Part shown: piece after piece, positions 9,062-16,901 of the stretch
How the letters are laid out: each line of letters opens with the position of its first letter
Numbering within the stretch: the stretch's first letter is position 1
Assembly (NCBI RefSeq): GCF_043195095.1
Contig: NZ_JBAFWN010000007.1
Length of the DNA stretch: 64,000 nt
From: NCEH01 sp043195095
Lineage (GTDB): Bacteria > Pseudomonadota > Alphaproteobacteria > Rhizobiales > Xanthobacteraceae
Direction: 5' to 3' (one strand)
Notes under the pieces: model-generated
Database searches by the model: none
What the model was told of the DNA's origin: nothing
What the model saw: the letters and a program-made list of their open reading frames with translations, nothing else
Made by a program: the position numbers and the translations under genes

Positions 9062-10140
9062 GCGCGCAGGCGCACCGCACCGGCGTGTCCGGCTCCGGTC
9101 TCTGGCCCGCGGGCGCCGGCCTCGTCGGCTTCGCGGCGCTGGCGCTTCTCGCCTTTCTCGCCGCACTCGCCCTGGGGCCGGTGACAATACCCCTCGGGCG
9201 GGTCGTCCAGGTGCTGCTCGATGGCATCGGCGGGCATCGCGAACAGGCGGGTGCGGGCCTGCGCGACACCGTCATCGTGCTGGATGTCCGCCTGCCGCGC
9301 GCGGTGCTCGGCGCGCTGGTGGGCGCAGGCACGGCCACGGCGGGCGCGATCATGCAGGGCGTGTTCCGCAATCCCCTGGCCGATCCTGGCCTCATCGGCG
9401 TTTCCCCCGGCGCGGCCTTGTCCGCCGTGGCCTGGATCGTACTCGGCGGCGCGGCGGCTGGCCTTCTTCCTGCGCAAGCGGGAAGCCTCGGCCTGCCGCT
9501 GGCCGCCTTCGCCGGCGGGCTCGCCACCACACTGCTGATCGCCCGCCTTGCCATGCGCGAGGGTCACACCTCCATGGCGACGCTCCTGTTCGCCGGGCTC
9601 GCGCTCGGCGCGCTGGCGAGCGCCGGCACGGGCGTCCTGGTTTTCATGGCGAGCGAACAGCAATCGCGCGAATTCCTGTTCTGGACCCTTGGCAGCCTCG
9701 GCGGCGCGACCTGGATGAAGGCGGGGCTGACGGCGCCGTTCGTGATGGTGCTGCTGGCCGCCGGGCCGTTCCTGGCGCGCGGGCTCGATGCCCTGGCTCT
9801 CGGCGAGGCGGAGGCCTTTCACCTGGGCCTGCGGGTGGAACGCCTGAAGCGCATCGCCCTGCTTCTGGTCGCGGCGGGTGTGGGGGCTTCGGTGGCGTCC
9901 GCCGGTGTGATCGGCTTCGTCGGCCTCGTGGTGCCGCATTTGGTGCGGCTGTCCATCGGGCCGGGCCATCGCGCCCTGCTGCCGGCCTGCGCCCTGCTGG
10001 GCGCCGCGGTCCTGCTCGGCGCCGACATCCTCGCGCGGCTGATCGCGGCGCCGGCGGAACTTCCACTCGGGGTGGTGACGGCATTGGTCGGCGCGCCCTT
10101 CTTCCTGTGGCTGCTGCGCCGCCGTTCGGCGATCGGGTGA
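9058..10140 (+). CDS. hmuU: heme ABC transporter permease
   Basis: 360-aa FecCD-family permease, paralogous to the B12 permease at 3038-4045. It shows VRLPRAVLGALVGAGTATAG, GVFRNPLADPGLIGVSPGAALSA and IGFVGLVVPHLVRLSIGPGH, with many hydrophobic helices. Its position between hmuT (ATGA overlap) and hmuV (three-base gap) assigns it to heme import. Confidence 0.9.
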   Translation: MSAQAHRTGVSGSGLWPAGAGLVGFAALALLAFLAALALGPVTIPLGRVVQVLLDGIGGHREQAGAGLRDTVIVLDVRLPRAVLGALVGAGTATAGAIMQGVFRNPLADPGLIGVSPGAALSAVAWIVLGGAAAGLLPAQAGSLGLPLAAFAGGLATTLLIARLAMREGHTSMATLLFAGLALGALASAGTGVLVFMASEQQSREFLFWTLGSLGGATWMKAGLTAPFVMVLLAAGPFLARGLDALALGEAEAFHLGLRVERLKRIALLLVAAGVGASVASAGVIGFVGLVVPHLVRLSIGPGHRALLPACALLGAAVLLGADILARLIAAPAELPLGVVTALVGAPFFLWLLRRRSAIG

Positions 10141-10143
10141 AGC

Positions 10144-10971
10144 ATGTACCAAGCGCACGATCTGACCTTGCACCTGCAGGGCAGGACCTTGCTCGAAGGC
10201 GTTCATCTCGCGGTGATACCCGGGGCGGTGACGGTGGTGGTTGGCCCCAACGGGGCCGGCAAATCCAGCCTGCTGAAGCTTTTGGCCGGCGAGCGTCGCC
10301 CCACGTCCGGGCGTGTGACGCTGGACGGCACCGACATCGGCACCCTCGCTCCCGCCCGTCTCGCACGCCGGCGCGCGGTGCTGCCGCAGGCCGCCGAGGT
10401 GGCGTTCGCCTTCAGCGTCGCCGAAGTGGTCGGCATCGGGCTTGGTGCCCATGGCACCAGGCGGGCGGGGGCGACAATCGAAGACCTGCTGGCGCGGGTG
10501 GACCTGCCCGGATTCAGCCAGCGGCGCTACGATTCCCTCTCCGGCGGCGAGCGCCAGCGGGTCCATCTCGCGCGGGTGCTCGGCCAGCTGGCCACGCAGG
10601 CAACCGGCGCGCCGCGCTATCTGCTTCTGGACGAACCCACCTCCAGCCTGGACCTGTCGCATCAATTGCTGGTGCTGCGGCTTTCCCGCGCCCATGCGGA
10701 CTCGGGCGGCGGGGTGCTCGCGGTGCTGCATGACCTCAACCTCGCCGCCATGGTCGCCGACCATCTCGTCCTGCTCGCGGCGGGCCGGGTTCTGGCGGAA
10801 GGACCGCCGGCGCAGGTGCTCACCGATGCGGTCCTGGCGCGGGGGTTTGGCGTGAACGTGCGGGTCAACACGGTCCCTGCCGGCCCCTTCATCCTGCCGC
10901 AGAGCGTAGATGGCGAGCGGCGCGCCGACAGTCATTCTCCCGTTACGGGCACCGGGCTACGCATGATATGA
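10144..10971 (+). CDS. hmuV: heme ABC transporter ATP-binding protein
   Basis: 275-aa ATPase with Walker A VGPNGAGKSSLLK, signature LSGGERQRVHLARVL, and Walker B YLLLDEPTSSLDLSHQ. The insertion LATQATGAPRYLLLDEP is characteristic of HmuV proteins. It energises heme import with HmuU. The last four bases overlap the start of the following membrane transporter gene, so that gene is probably translated with the heme operon. Confidence 0.9.
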   Translation: MYQAHDLTLHLQGRTLLEGVHLAVIPGAVTVVVGPNGAGKSSLLKLLAGERRPTSGRVTLDGTDIGTLAPARLARRRAVLPQAAEVAFAFSVAEVVGIGLGAHGTRRAGATIEDLLARVDLPGFSQRRYDSLSGGERQRVHLARVLGQLATQATGAPRYLLLDEPTSSLDLSHQLLVLRLSRAHADSGGGVLAVLHDLNLAAMVADHLVLLAAGRVLAEGPPAQVLTDAVLARGFGVNVRVNTVPAGPFILPQSVDGERRADSHSPVTGTGLRMI

Positions 10972-12260
10972 ATATCAAGGCTTTGCGACCTCCCTCCGGC
11001 CATTGCGCTGCGCAACGCGCGCGGCTCGGCCCGGGGCGTCGTGCAAAGCAGCACGAGATCCAGTCGGAGCAGGATTTGGCCCATTCCCCTTCCCCCGCAG
11101 CCGTGGTCGGCAGCGATCCGAAGAAGACGCCCGGCACGCTCCGCGAGGTGGTGCGCCAGTTCACGCCCAATTGGTTCACCGCGACCATGGGCACCGGCAT
11201 CCTAGCCGTCGCGGTCAATCAGTTTCCGCTGTCCTTTCCCGGCCAGCATGAAATCGCAACCATGATCTGGTTGGCGAATATCGGGTTCTTCGCCATTTTC
11301 ACAGCGCTCTATACGGCGCGCTGGATCCTGTACCCGGCTGAGGCTCGGCGCATCTTCGGCCATTCGGTGATGTCGATGTTCTTCGGCGCCATCCCGATGG
11401 GACTCGCCACAATCATCAACGGCTTCGTGGCCTTCGGCCTGCCCTTGTGGGGACCGGTTGCGATCGACATCGCGCTGGCGCTGTGGTGGATCGACGCCGC
11501 CCTGTCGATCGCCTGCGGCGTGTTGATCCCGTTCCTGATGTTCACCTGGCAGAACCACAGCATCGAGAAGATGACCGCCGTCTGGCTGCTGCCGATCGTC
11601 GCCGCGGAAGTCGCGGCCGCCACCGCCGGCCTGATCGTGCCCCATATTTCAGATCCCGAAGCGGCTTGGCGGCTGCTGATCCTCGCCTATGCGCTTTGGG
11701 CCTATTCGGTGCCGCTGGCCATGAGCATCCTGGTCATCCTGTTGCTGCGCCTGGTGCTCCACAAGCTGCCGCCGAAAGACATGGCGGCCTCCGGCTGGCT
11801 GTCGCTGGGCCCGATCGGCACTGGCGCGCTCGGGCTCCTGTTGCTGGGGGCGGCCGCGCCGCAGGTCTTCGCAGCCGTAGGCATGGCCGACATGGGCCAT
11901 GTCGCGGCGGGCATCGGCCTCGTCGGCGGCGCCATCCTGTGGGGCTATGGGGCGTGGTGGTTCGCGCTCGCCGTGCTGACGACGATGCGCTATCTCGCCC
12001 AAGGGCTGCCTTTCAACATCGGCTGGTGGGGCTTCACCTTCCCGCTCGGCGTCTATGCGGTGGCGACGCTGGCGCTCGCCCGGCAGACCCATCTGAGCTT
12101 CCTGCTGGTGATCGGCGGCGCGCTGGCGATCTGCCTTATGATCCTGTGGGCGATCATCGCCTATCGCACCCTGCGGGGGGCCATCGACCGCAGCCTGTTC
12201 TTTTCACCGTGCCTATTGTCCGGTGCCATCCCCGCCGATTTCGAGGCCGACGTGGTCTGA
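10968..12260 (+). CDS. TDT/SLAC1-family transporter (TehA/SSU1-like)
   Basis: 430-aa membrane protein with about ten hydrophobic helices. Its N-terminal core FTPNWFTATMGTGILAVA and the later GWWGFTFPLGVYAVATLALA are typical of the tellurite-resistance/dicarboxylate transporter (TDT) family. That family includes TehA, yeast malate permease, sulfite exporters and plant SLAC1 anion channels. The first 50 residues are hydrophilic and unlikely to be conserved, so translation may begin further in, but the ATG at 10968 overlaps the hmuV stop. The substrate cannot be read from sequence. Linkage to a heme locus is odd and might be chance or might indicate anion or sulfite export. Confidence 0.8.
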   Translation: MNIKALRPPSGHCAAQRARLGPGRRAKQHEIQSEQDLAHSPSPAAVVGSDPKKTPGTLREVVRQFTPNWFTATMGTGILAVAVNQFPLSFPGQHEIATMIWLANIGFFAIFTALYTARWILYPAEARRIFGHSVMSMFFGAIPMGLATIINGFVAFGLPLWGPVAIDIALALWWIDAALSIACGVLIPFLMFTWQNHSIEKMTAVWLLPIVAAEVAAATAGLIVPHISDPEAAWRLLILAYALWAYSVPLAMSILVILLLRLVLHKLPPKDMAASGWLSLGPIGTGALGLLLLGAAAPQVFAAVGMADMGHVAAGIGLVGGAILWGYGAWWFALAVLTTMRYLAQGLPFNIGWWGFTFPLGVYAVATLALARQTHLSFLLVIGGALAICLMILWAIIAYRTLRGAIDRSLFFSPCLLSGAIPADFEADVV

Positions 12261-12339
12261 CGCGCCGGCGCGTCAGCCTGTTCGCTCCCCCTGCGACCCA
12301 GCCCGCGCTCGCGCGGCGCTTGCAGAGGTGCGCGATAAC

Positions 12340-12406
12340 GCCTTAACTGCACGCCACGTGCGGGCCACAGAAGCCCGCCGAGAGGAAACGCAGGCGGAGT
12401 TAAGGC
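12340..12406. repeat. nested inverted repeats in the acxR leader region
   Basis: The 290-base gap 12261-12551 between the TDT transporter and acxR has no convincing gene. It holds a nine-base perfect inverted repeat, GCCTTAACT (12340-12348) with AGTTAAGGC (12398-12406). Inside it is a six-base hairpin GCGGGC (12360-12365) with GCCCGC (12373-12378). There is no T-run after it, so it is not a classical terminator. It could be an operator or cruciform for acxR, or the end of the heme transcript. Confidence 0.55.
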
Positions 12407-12551
12407 ACACCGGGCATCGCCCGCCGTTGCGGTCGGCAGCTCCTTGCAGCGAAGCCCTTCGTGGCGAGGAAGACGGCGCACCGCTCAAGCCCTCCGCACC
12501 ACCGGACGCGACGCATCGCGCGCCGTCCGGTCGACGTCGGGGAGGACGCAT

Positions 12552-14501
12552 ATGGAGCAGGGCGAGATTCGCGCAGCCTGGGAGACCTTCCAGGTCGAAG
12601 GTCGCAAGCCCCGCGGCATTCCTGCGGCTGTCGCAGCGTCGTGGGAACGCTCCCATGTGGCCGGGGTCGGGGCGGGCCGCACCGAGGCGCCGCTCGCCGG
12701 CGAACCCGAGATCTTCCGCCGCCGCAGCAGCAGTGCCGCCCTTCTGGCCGCCGCCCGGCCCGCGCTCCAGCGCTCGGGCGTGTTCCTCGCCGAAGCCGCC
12801 TCCATGATGATCCTTGCGGATCCGAGCGGCTTCATCGTCGAGACTGCCGGGGACCCGCGCGTGGTCGACACCGGACGCCGTAATCATTTGCAGACCGGCG
12901 GCAGCTGGGAGGAAGGCACCATCGGCACCAATGCCATCGGCACCGCCCTCGCCGACGGGCGCGCGATCCAGATCTGCGGGGCGGAGCATTATTGCGAGGA
13001 CGTGCAGCGCTGGACCTGCGCGGCGGTGCCGGTTCGTCATCCGATCGACGGCGCCTTGCTGGGGGTGGTGGACATCTCCGGCCCGGCCGAATCCTTCCAT
13101 CCCCAGAGCCTCGCGCTCGCCGTCGCCATCGGGCAGGAGATCGAGGCCTCGCTGGGCAAGACCGCCAAGATGGAGCACGAAATCCTGCTCCGTCATTTCG
13201 TCTCCAAGCGGTCCATCTGGCTCACCGAGCAGATGCTGGTGGTGGACCGGCACGGCTTTCTCGTGCACGCGGCGCAAAAGACCCTCGATGCCATCGGCCC
13301 GGAGAGCCTTGCGGCCGACATGCGCCGGATGATCGGGAGCGCCGGCCTGGAGGCATGGGAGGAGAATTGCCGGCGGCGCTTCCCCAATGCCAGCCTGGAG
13401 TTGGTGAAGCACGACAATGCCGTGGTCGGCTGCCTGCTCGTGATGCATGGCGGACGGCGCCGCGCCCTTCCCGCCCCGCCTCCCGCCTCGTCGGCCGCCG
13501 CCGAGGCGGTCGTGGGCTTCGACCAGATCATCGGCGAGAGCCTGGCTATCCGCGCGGTGCGCGAGCGCGCCCGCAAGCTCGCGGCGAACGCGCTGCCCAT
13601 TCTCATTGAGGGCGAGACCGGGGTCGGCAAGGAATTGTTCGCCCGCGCCATCAAGGGGGCAAGCCCGGTGGCGCATGGCCCGTTCATGCCGGTGAATTGC
13701 GGGGGCATGGCCCGCGACCTCATCGCCAGCGAATTGTTCGGCTATGCGAAGGGCGCCTTCACCGGCGCCGACGAGCACGGGCGCGCCGGCAAGATCGAGA
13801 AGGCCGACGGGGGCACCTTGTGCCTGGATGAAATCGGCGAAATGCCGCTCGATCTGCAATCCTATCTGCTGCGCGTGCTGGAGGACGGGGTCGTCTATCG
13901 CGTGGGCGAGCACGAAGGGCGCCGCGTCAACATCCGCATCCTGGCCATGACCAATCGCGATCTGCTGGCGGAAGTGGAGGCGGGGCGGTTCCGCCGCGAC
14001 CTGTATTATCGCATCGCCGCCGCGCGCCTGCGCATCCCTCCGCTGCGCGAGCGGCCCGAGGACATCGCCCCGCTGGCGGAGAAATTCGCGGCCGCCGCCG
14101 CCCGTCGCCTCGACCGCCCGGCGCCCGCCTTCTCGCAGGCGGCGCTTCAGGTAATGCAGGCCTATGGCTGGCCCGGCAACATCCGCGAATTGCGCAATGT
14201 CGTGGATACCATGGTGGCGCTCGCGGAAAGCGACCGGCTGGAGGACGAGGACCTGCCGCTGGAATTGCGCGCACCCGCGCCCCCAGGCGCGCCAGCTTTC
14301 ACGGCCGAGGACGCCCCGCGCGTCCTTGCGCCCGCGATCCCCGCCGCCGACCTCAAGGCCGCCGAACGCGCGGCGATCCTCGCCCAGGTCCAGGCGTGTG
14401 GCGGCAATCTCACGGAGGCGGCGCGCCGGCTCGGCATCGCCCGCTCCACCCTTTATGTGCGGCTCGCGGAATATGGCGACGGTCGCGCGCCCAAGAGCTG
14501 A
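12552..14501 (+). CDS. acxR: sigma-54-dependent activator of acetone carboxylase operon
   Basis: 649-aa AcoR-type enhancer-binding protein. An N-terminal GAF-like sensor region (about residues 60-190, with a Cys-containing ICGAEHYCEDVQRWTCAAV) probably senses acetone or a related alcohol. The AAA+ domain has Walker A EGETGVGKE, the sigma-54 contact loop GAFTGA, and a Walker B region GGTLCLDEIGEMP. The C-terminal Fis-type HTH reads GNLTEAARRLGIARSTLYVRL. Start ATG 12552 has GGAGG seven bases upstream; longer upstream frames lack support. It lies directly before a sigma-54 promoter and acxABC in the same direction, matching the known acxRABC order. Confidence 0.93.
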   Translation: MEQGEIRAAWETFQVEGRKPRGIPAAVAASWERSHVAGVGAGRTEAPLAGEPEIFRRRSSSAALLAAARPALQRSGVFLAEAASMMILADPSGFIVETAGDPRVVDTGRRNHLQTGGSWEEGTIGTNAIGTALADGRAIQICGAEHYCEDVQRWTCAAVPVRHPIDGALLGVVDISGPAESFHPQSLALAVAIGQEIEASLGKTAKMEHEILLRHFVSKRSIWLTEQMLVVDRHGFLVHAAQKTLDAIGPESLAADMRRMIGSAGLEAWEENCRRRFPNASLELVKHDNAVVGCLLVMHGGRRRALPAPPPASSAAAEAVVGFDQIIGESLAIRAVRERARKLAANALPILIEGETGVGKELFARAIKGASPVAHGPFMPVNCGGMARDLIASELFGYAKGAFTGADEHGRAGKIEKADGGTLCLDEIGEMPLDLQSYLLRVLEDGVVYRVGEHEGRRVNIRILAMTNRDLLAEVEAGRFRRDLYYRIAAARLRIPPLRERPEDIAPLAEKFAAAAARRLDRPAPAFSQAALQVMQAYGWPGNIRELRNVVDTMVALAESDRLEDEDLPLELRAPAPPGAPAFTAEDAPRVLAPAIPAADLKAAERAAILAQVQACGGNLTEAARRLGIARSTLYVRLAEYGDGRAPKS

Positions 14502-14536
14502 GGTGGGCGAACTGTTCGATGCCCGTGCGGCGCGCT

Positions 14537-14550
14537 CGGACGACAGTCCG
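14537..14550. promoter_or_regulatory. candidate AcxR upstream activating site
   Basis: CGGAC-GACA-GTCCG is a perfect five-base inverted repeat about 90 bases upstream of the -24 element, a suitable position for an enhancer-binding protein. A further CGGAC half-site follows near 14556. A second inverted repeat, GGCAG...CTGCC (14606-14623), has an AT-rich loop between this site and the promoter and could be a bending (IHF-type) region. Binding by AcxR is inferred from position only. Confidence 0.45.
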
Positions 14551-14638
14551 GCTTTCGGACGCTCGCAGACGCAACACACCACCTGAGCGACCGCGGTAAG
14601 AGCTTGGCAGATTTCATTCTGCCCCTTGCAAGTAAAAC

Positions 14639-14654
14639 TGGCACGTCTCCTGCG
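14639..14654 (+). promoter_or_regulatory. sigma-54 promoter of acxABC
   Basis: TGGCACG-TCTC-CTGC fits the sigma-54 consensus, with GG at -24 (14640-14641) and GC at -12 (14652-14653) separated exactly as required. Transcription should begin near 14665, about 42 bases before the acxA start codon. It lies downstream of a gene for a GAFTGA-containing activator, so regulator and promoter type agree. Confidence 0.87.
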
Positions 14655-14706
14655 ACCCTGCTCGATGCCCGGCTCACCAGAAGCCGGCTCGGACAGGAGG
14701 ACACGC

Positions 14707-16860
14707 GTGAACATCCAGGCACGGCACGTCAGAAGCGTCCAGGTGCTCGGCATTGATGCCGGCGGCACCATGACCGACACTTTCTTCGTCGATTCCGATG
14801 GCGATTTCGTCGTCGGCAAGGCGCAGAGCACCCCGCAGAACGAGGCGCTCGGCCTCATCGCCTCGAGCGAGGACGGCCTCGGCAGCTGGGGCCTCTCGCT
14901 CGCCGAGGGCCTCCAAGGCCTCCAGACCGGCGTCTATTCCGGCACCGCCATGCTCAACCGCGTGGTCCAGCGCAAGGGGCTCAAATGCGGCCTCATCGTC
15001 AATGCGGGGATGGAGGACTTCCACCGCATGGGCCGGGCGATCCAATGCTATCTCGGCTATGCGTATGAGGATCGCATCCACCTCAACACCCATCGCTACG
15101 ATCCCCCGCTGGTGCCGCGCAATCTGACGCGCGGCGTCGCCGAGCGCATCGACATGTTCGGCAAGGTGGTGATCCCGCTGCGCGAGGACACCGCCCGCGC
15201 CGCGGCCCGCGACCTGATCGCGGCGGATGTGGAGGGCATCGTCATCAGCCTGCTGCACTCCTACAAGAACCCGGCGCACGAGCGGCGCGTGCGCGATATC
15301 GTCACCGAGGAAATCGCCAAGAGCGGCAAGAAGATCCCCGTATTCGCCTCGGCCGATTATTATCCGGTGCGCAAGGAAACCCACCGCACCAACACCACCA
15401 TATTGGAAGGCTATGCGGCCGAGCCCTCGCGGCAGACGTTGAAGAAGATCTCAGACGCCTTCAAGGATCACGGCACCAAGTTCGACTTCCGCGTCATGGC
15501 CACCCATGGCGGGACCATCTCCTGGAAGGCCAAGGAGCTGGCCCGCACCATCGTCTCCGGCCCCATCGGCGGCGTCATCGGCGCGAAATACCTCGGCGAG
15601 GTGCTTGGCTACAACAATATCGCCTGTTCCGACATCGGCGGCACCTCGTTCGACGTGGCGCTCATCACCCAGGGTGAGCTGACGATCAAGAACGACCCGG
15701 ACATGGCCCGCCTCGTCCTGTCGCTGCCGCTGGTGGCCATGGACAGCGTGGGCGCCGGCGCCGGCTCCTTCATCCGTCTCGATCCCTACACCAAGGCCAT
15801 CAAGCTCGGCCCGGATTCGGCCGGCTACCGAGTGGGCGTGTGCTGGAAGGAGAGCGGCATCGAGACCGTGACCATCTCCGACTGCCACATGGTGCTGGGT
15901 TATCTGAACCCGGACAATTTCCTCGGCGGCGCGGTGAAGCTGGACCGCCAGCGTTCGGTGGACGCCATCAAGGCGCAGATCGCCGATCCGCTCGGCCTCT
16001 CGGTGGAGGACGCGGCGGCGGGCGTGATCGAATTGCTCGATTCCGACCTGCGCGATTACTTGCGTTCGATGATCTCGGCCAAGGGCTACAGCCCGGCGAG
16101 CTTCGTGTGCTTCTCCTACGGTGGCGCCGGCCCGGTGCACACCTATGGCTATACGGAAGGGCTCGGCTTCGAGGATGTGATCGTGCCCGCCTGGGCCGCC
16201 GGCTTCTCCGCCTTCGGCTGCGCGGCGGCGGACTTCGAATATCGCTACGACAAGTCCCTCGACATCAACCTTGCCCCCGATGCGCCCGACGCCTTGTGCG
16301 AGGCCGCCTCCAAGACGCTCCAGGGGGCCTGGGACGAACTCACCCACAATGTGCTGGAGGAGTTCAAGCTCAATGGCTACGACGCCGACCAGGTGACGCT
16401 CCAGCCCGGCTACCGCATGCAATATCGCGGGCAGCTCAACGACCTGGAGATCGAATCGCCCCTGCCCGCCGCCGCCAGCGCGGAGGATTGGGCTAAGCTG
16501 GTGGACGCCTTCAACGCCACCTATGGCCGCGTCTACGCCGCCTCCGCCCGCTCGCCGGAACTCGGCTATTCGGTCACCGGGGCGATCATGCGCGGGTCGG
16601 TGCCGATTCAGAAGCCGAAGATCCCCAAGGAGCCGCTGGAGGGCGAAACCGCGCCCGCAGACGCGTTCCTCGGCACCCGCAAATTCTATCGCAAGAAGCG
16701 CTGGGTGGATGCGCAGCTGTATCGCATGGAGAGTCTGCGCCCCGGCAATCGCATCGCCGGCCCGGCCATCATCGAATCCGACGCCACCACCTTCGTGGTG
16801 CCCGACGGCTTCGAAACCTTCCTCGACGGCCACCGCCTCTTCCACCTCAAGGAAGTCTGA
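14707..16860 (+). CDS. acxA: acetone carboxylase beta subunit
   Basis: 717-aa subunit of the hydantoinase A/oxoprolinase family. Acetone carboxylase makes acetoacetate from acetone and bicarbonate using ATP. This subunit carries the ASKHA-type nucleotide-binding motifs GIDAGGTMTDTFFVD near the N-terminus and SDIGGTSFDVAL in the middle. The start is GTG 14707, with AGGAGGAC just upstream. An in-frame TTG at 14626 lies before the sigma-54 promoter's start site and cannot be on its transcript. The 717-aa length equals the Xanthobacter autotrophicus subunit. First gene of acxABC. Confidence 0.95.
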   Translation: MNIQARHVRSVQVLGIDAGGTMTDTFFVDSDGDFVVGKAQSTPQNEALGLIASSEDGLGSWGLSLAEGLQGLQTGVYSGTAMLNRVVQRKGLKCGLIVNAGMEDFHRMGRAIQCYLGYAYEDRIHLNTHRYDPPLVPRNLTRGVAERIDMFGKVVIPLREDTARAAARDLIAADVEGIVISLLHSYKNPAHERRVRDIVTEEIAKSGKKIPVFASADYYPVRKETHRTNTTILEGYAAEPSRQTLKKISDAFKDHGTKFDFRVMATHGGTISWKAKELARTIVSGPIGGVIGAKYLGEVLGYNNIACSDIGGTSFDVALITQGELTIKNDPDMARLVLSLPLVAMDSVGAGAGSFIRLDPYTKAIKLGPDSAGYRVGVCWKESGIETVTISDCHMVLGYLNPDNFLGGAVKLDRQRSVDAIKAQIADPLGLSVEDAAAGVIELLDSDLRDYLRSMISAKGYSPASFVCFSYGGAGPVHTYGYTEGLGFEDVIVPAWAAGFSAFGCAAADFEYRYDKSLDINLAPDAPDALCEAASKTLQGAWDELTHNVLEEFKLNGYDADQVTLQPGYRMQYRGQLNDLEIESPLPAAASAEDWAKLVDAFNATYGRVYAASARSPELGYSVTGAIMRGSVPIQKPKIPKEPLEGETAPADAFLGTRKFYRKKRWVDAQLYRMESLRPGNRIAGPAIIESDATTFVVPDGFETFLDGHRLFHLKEV

Positions 16861-16901
16861 GCCCCGCCCGTCCTTTCCAATCAAATCAAGGAAACGCCAA
16901 G

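Noticed and set aside
14626..14706. TTG start giving a 27-residue longer AcxA
   Set aside because: It lies upstream of and within the sigma-54 promoter and before its predicted transcript start; GTG 14707 has a strong ribosome site.
12273..14858. Long minus-strand open frame (861 codons) opposite acxR
   Set aside because: It mirrors the codon structure of a well-supported sigma-54 activator in very GC-rich DNA; the translated product is Arg/Gly/His-rich with no domain.
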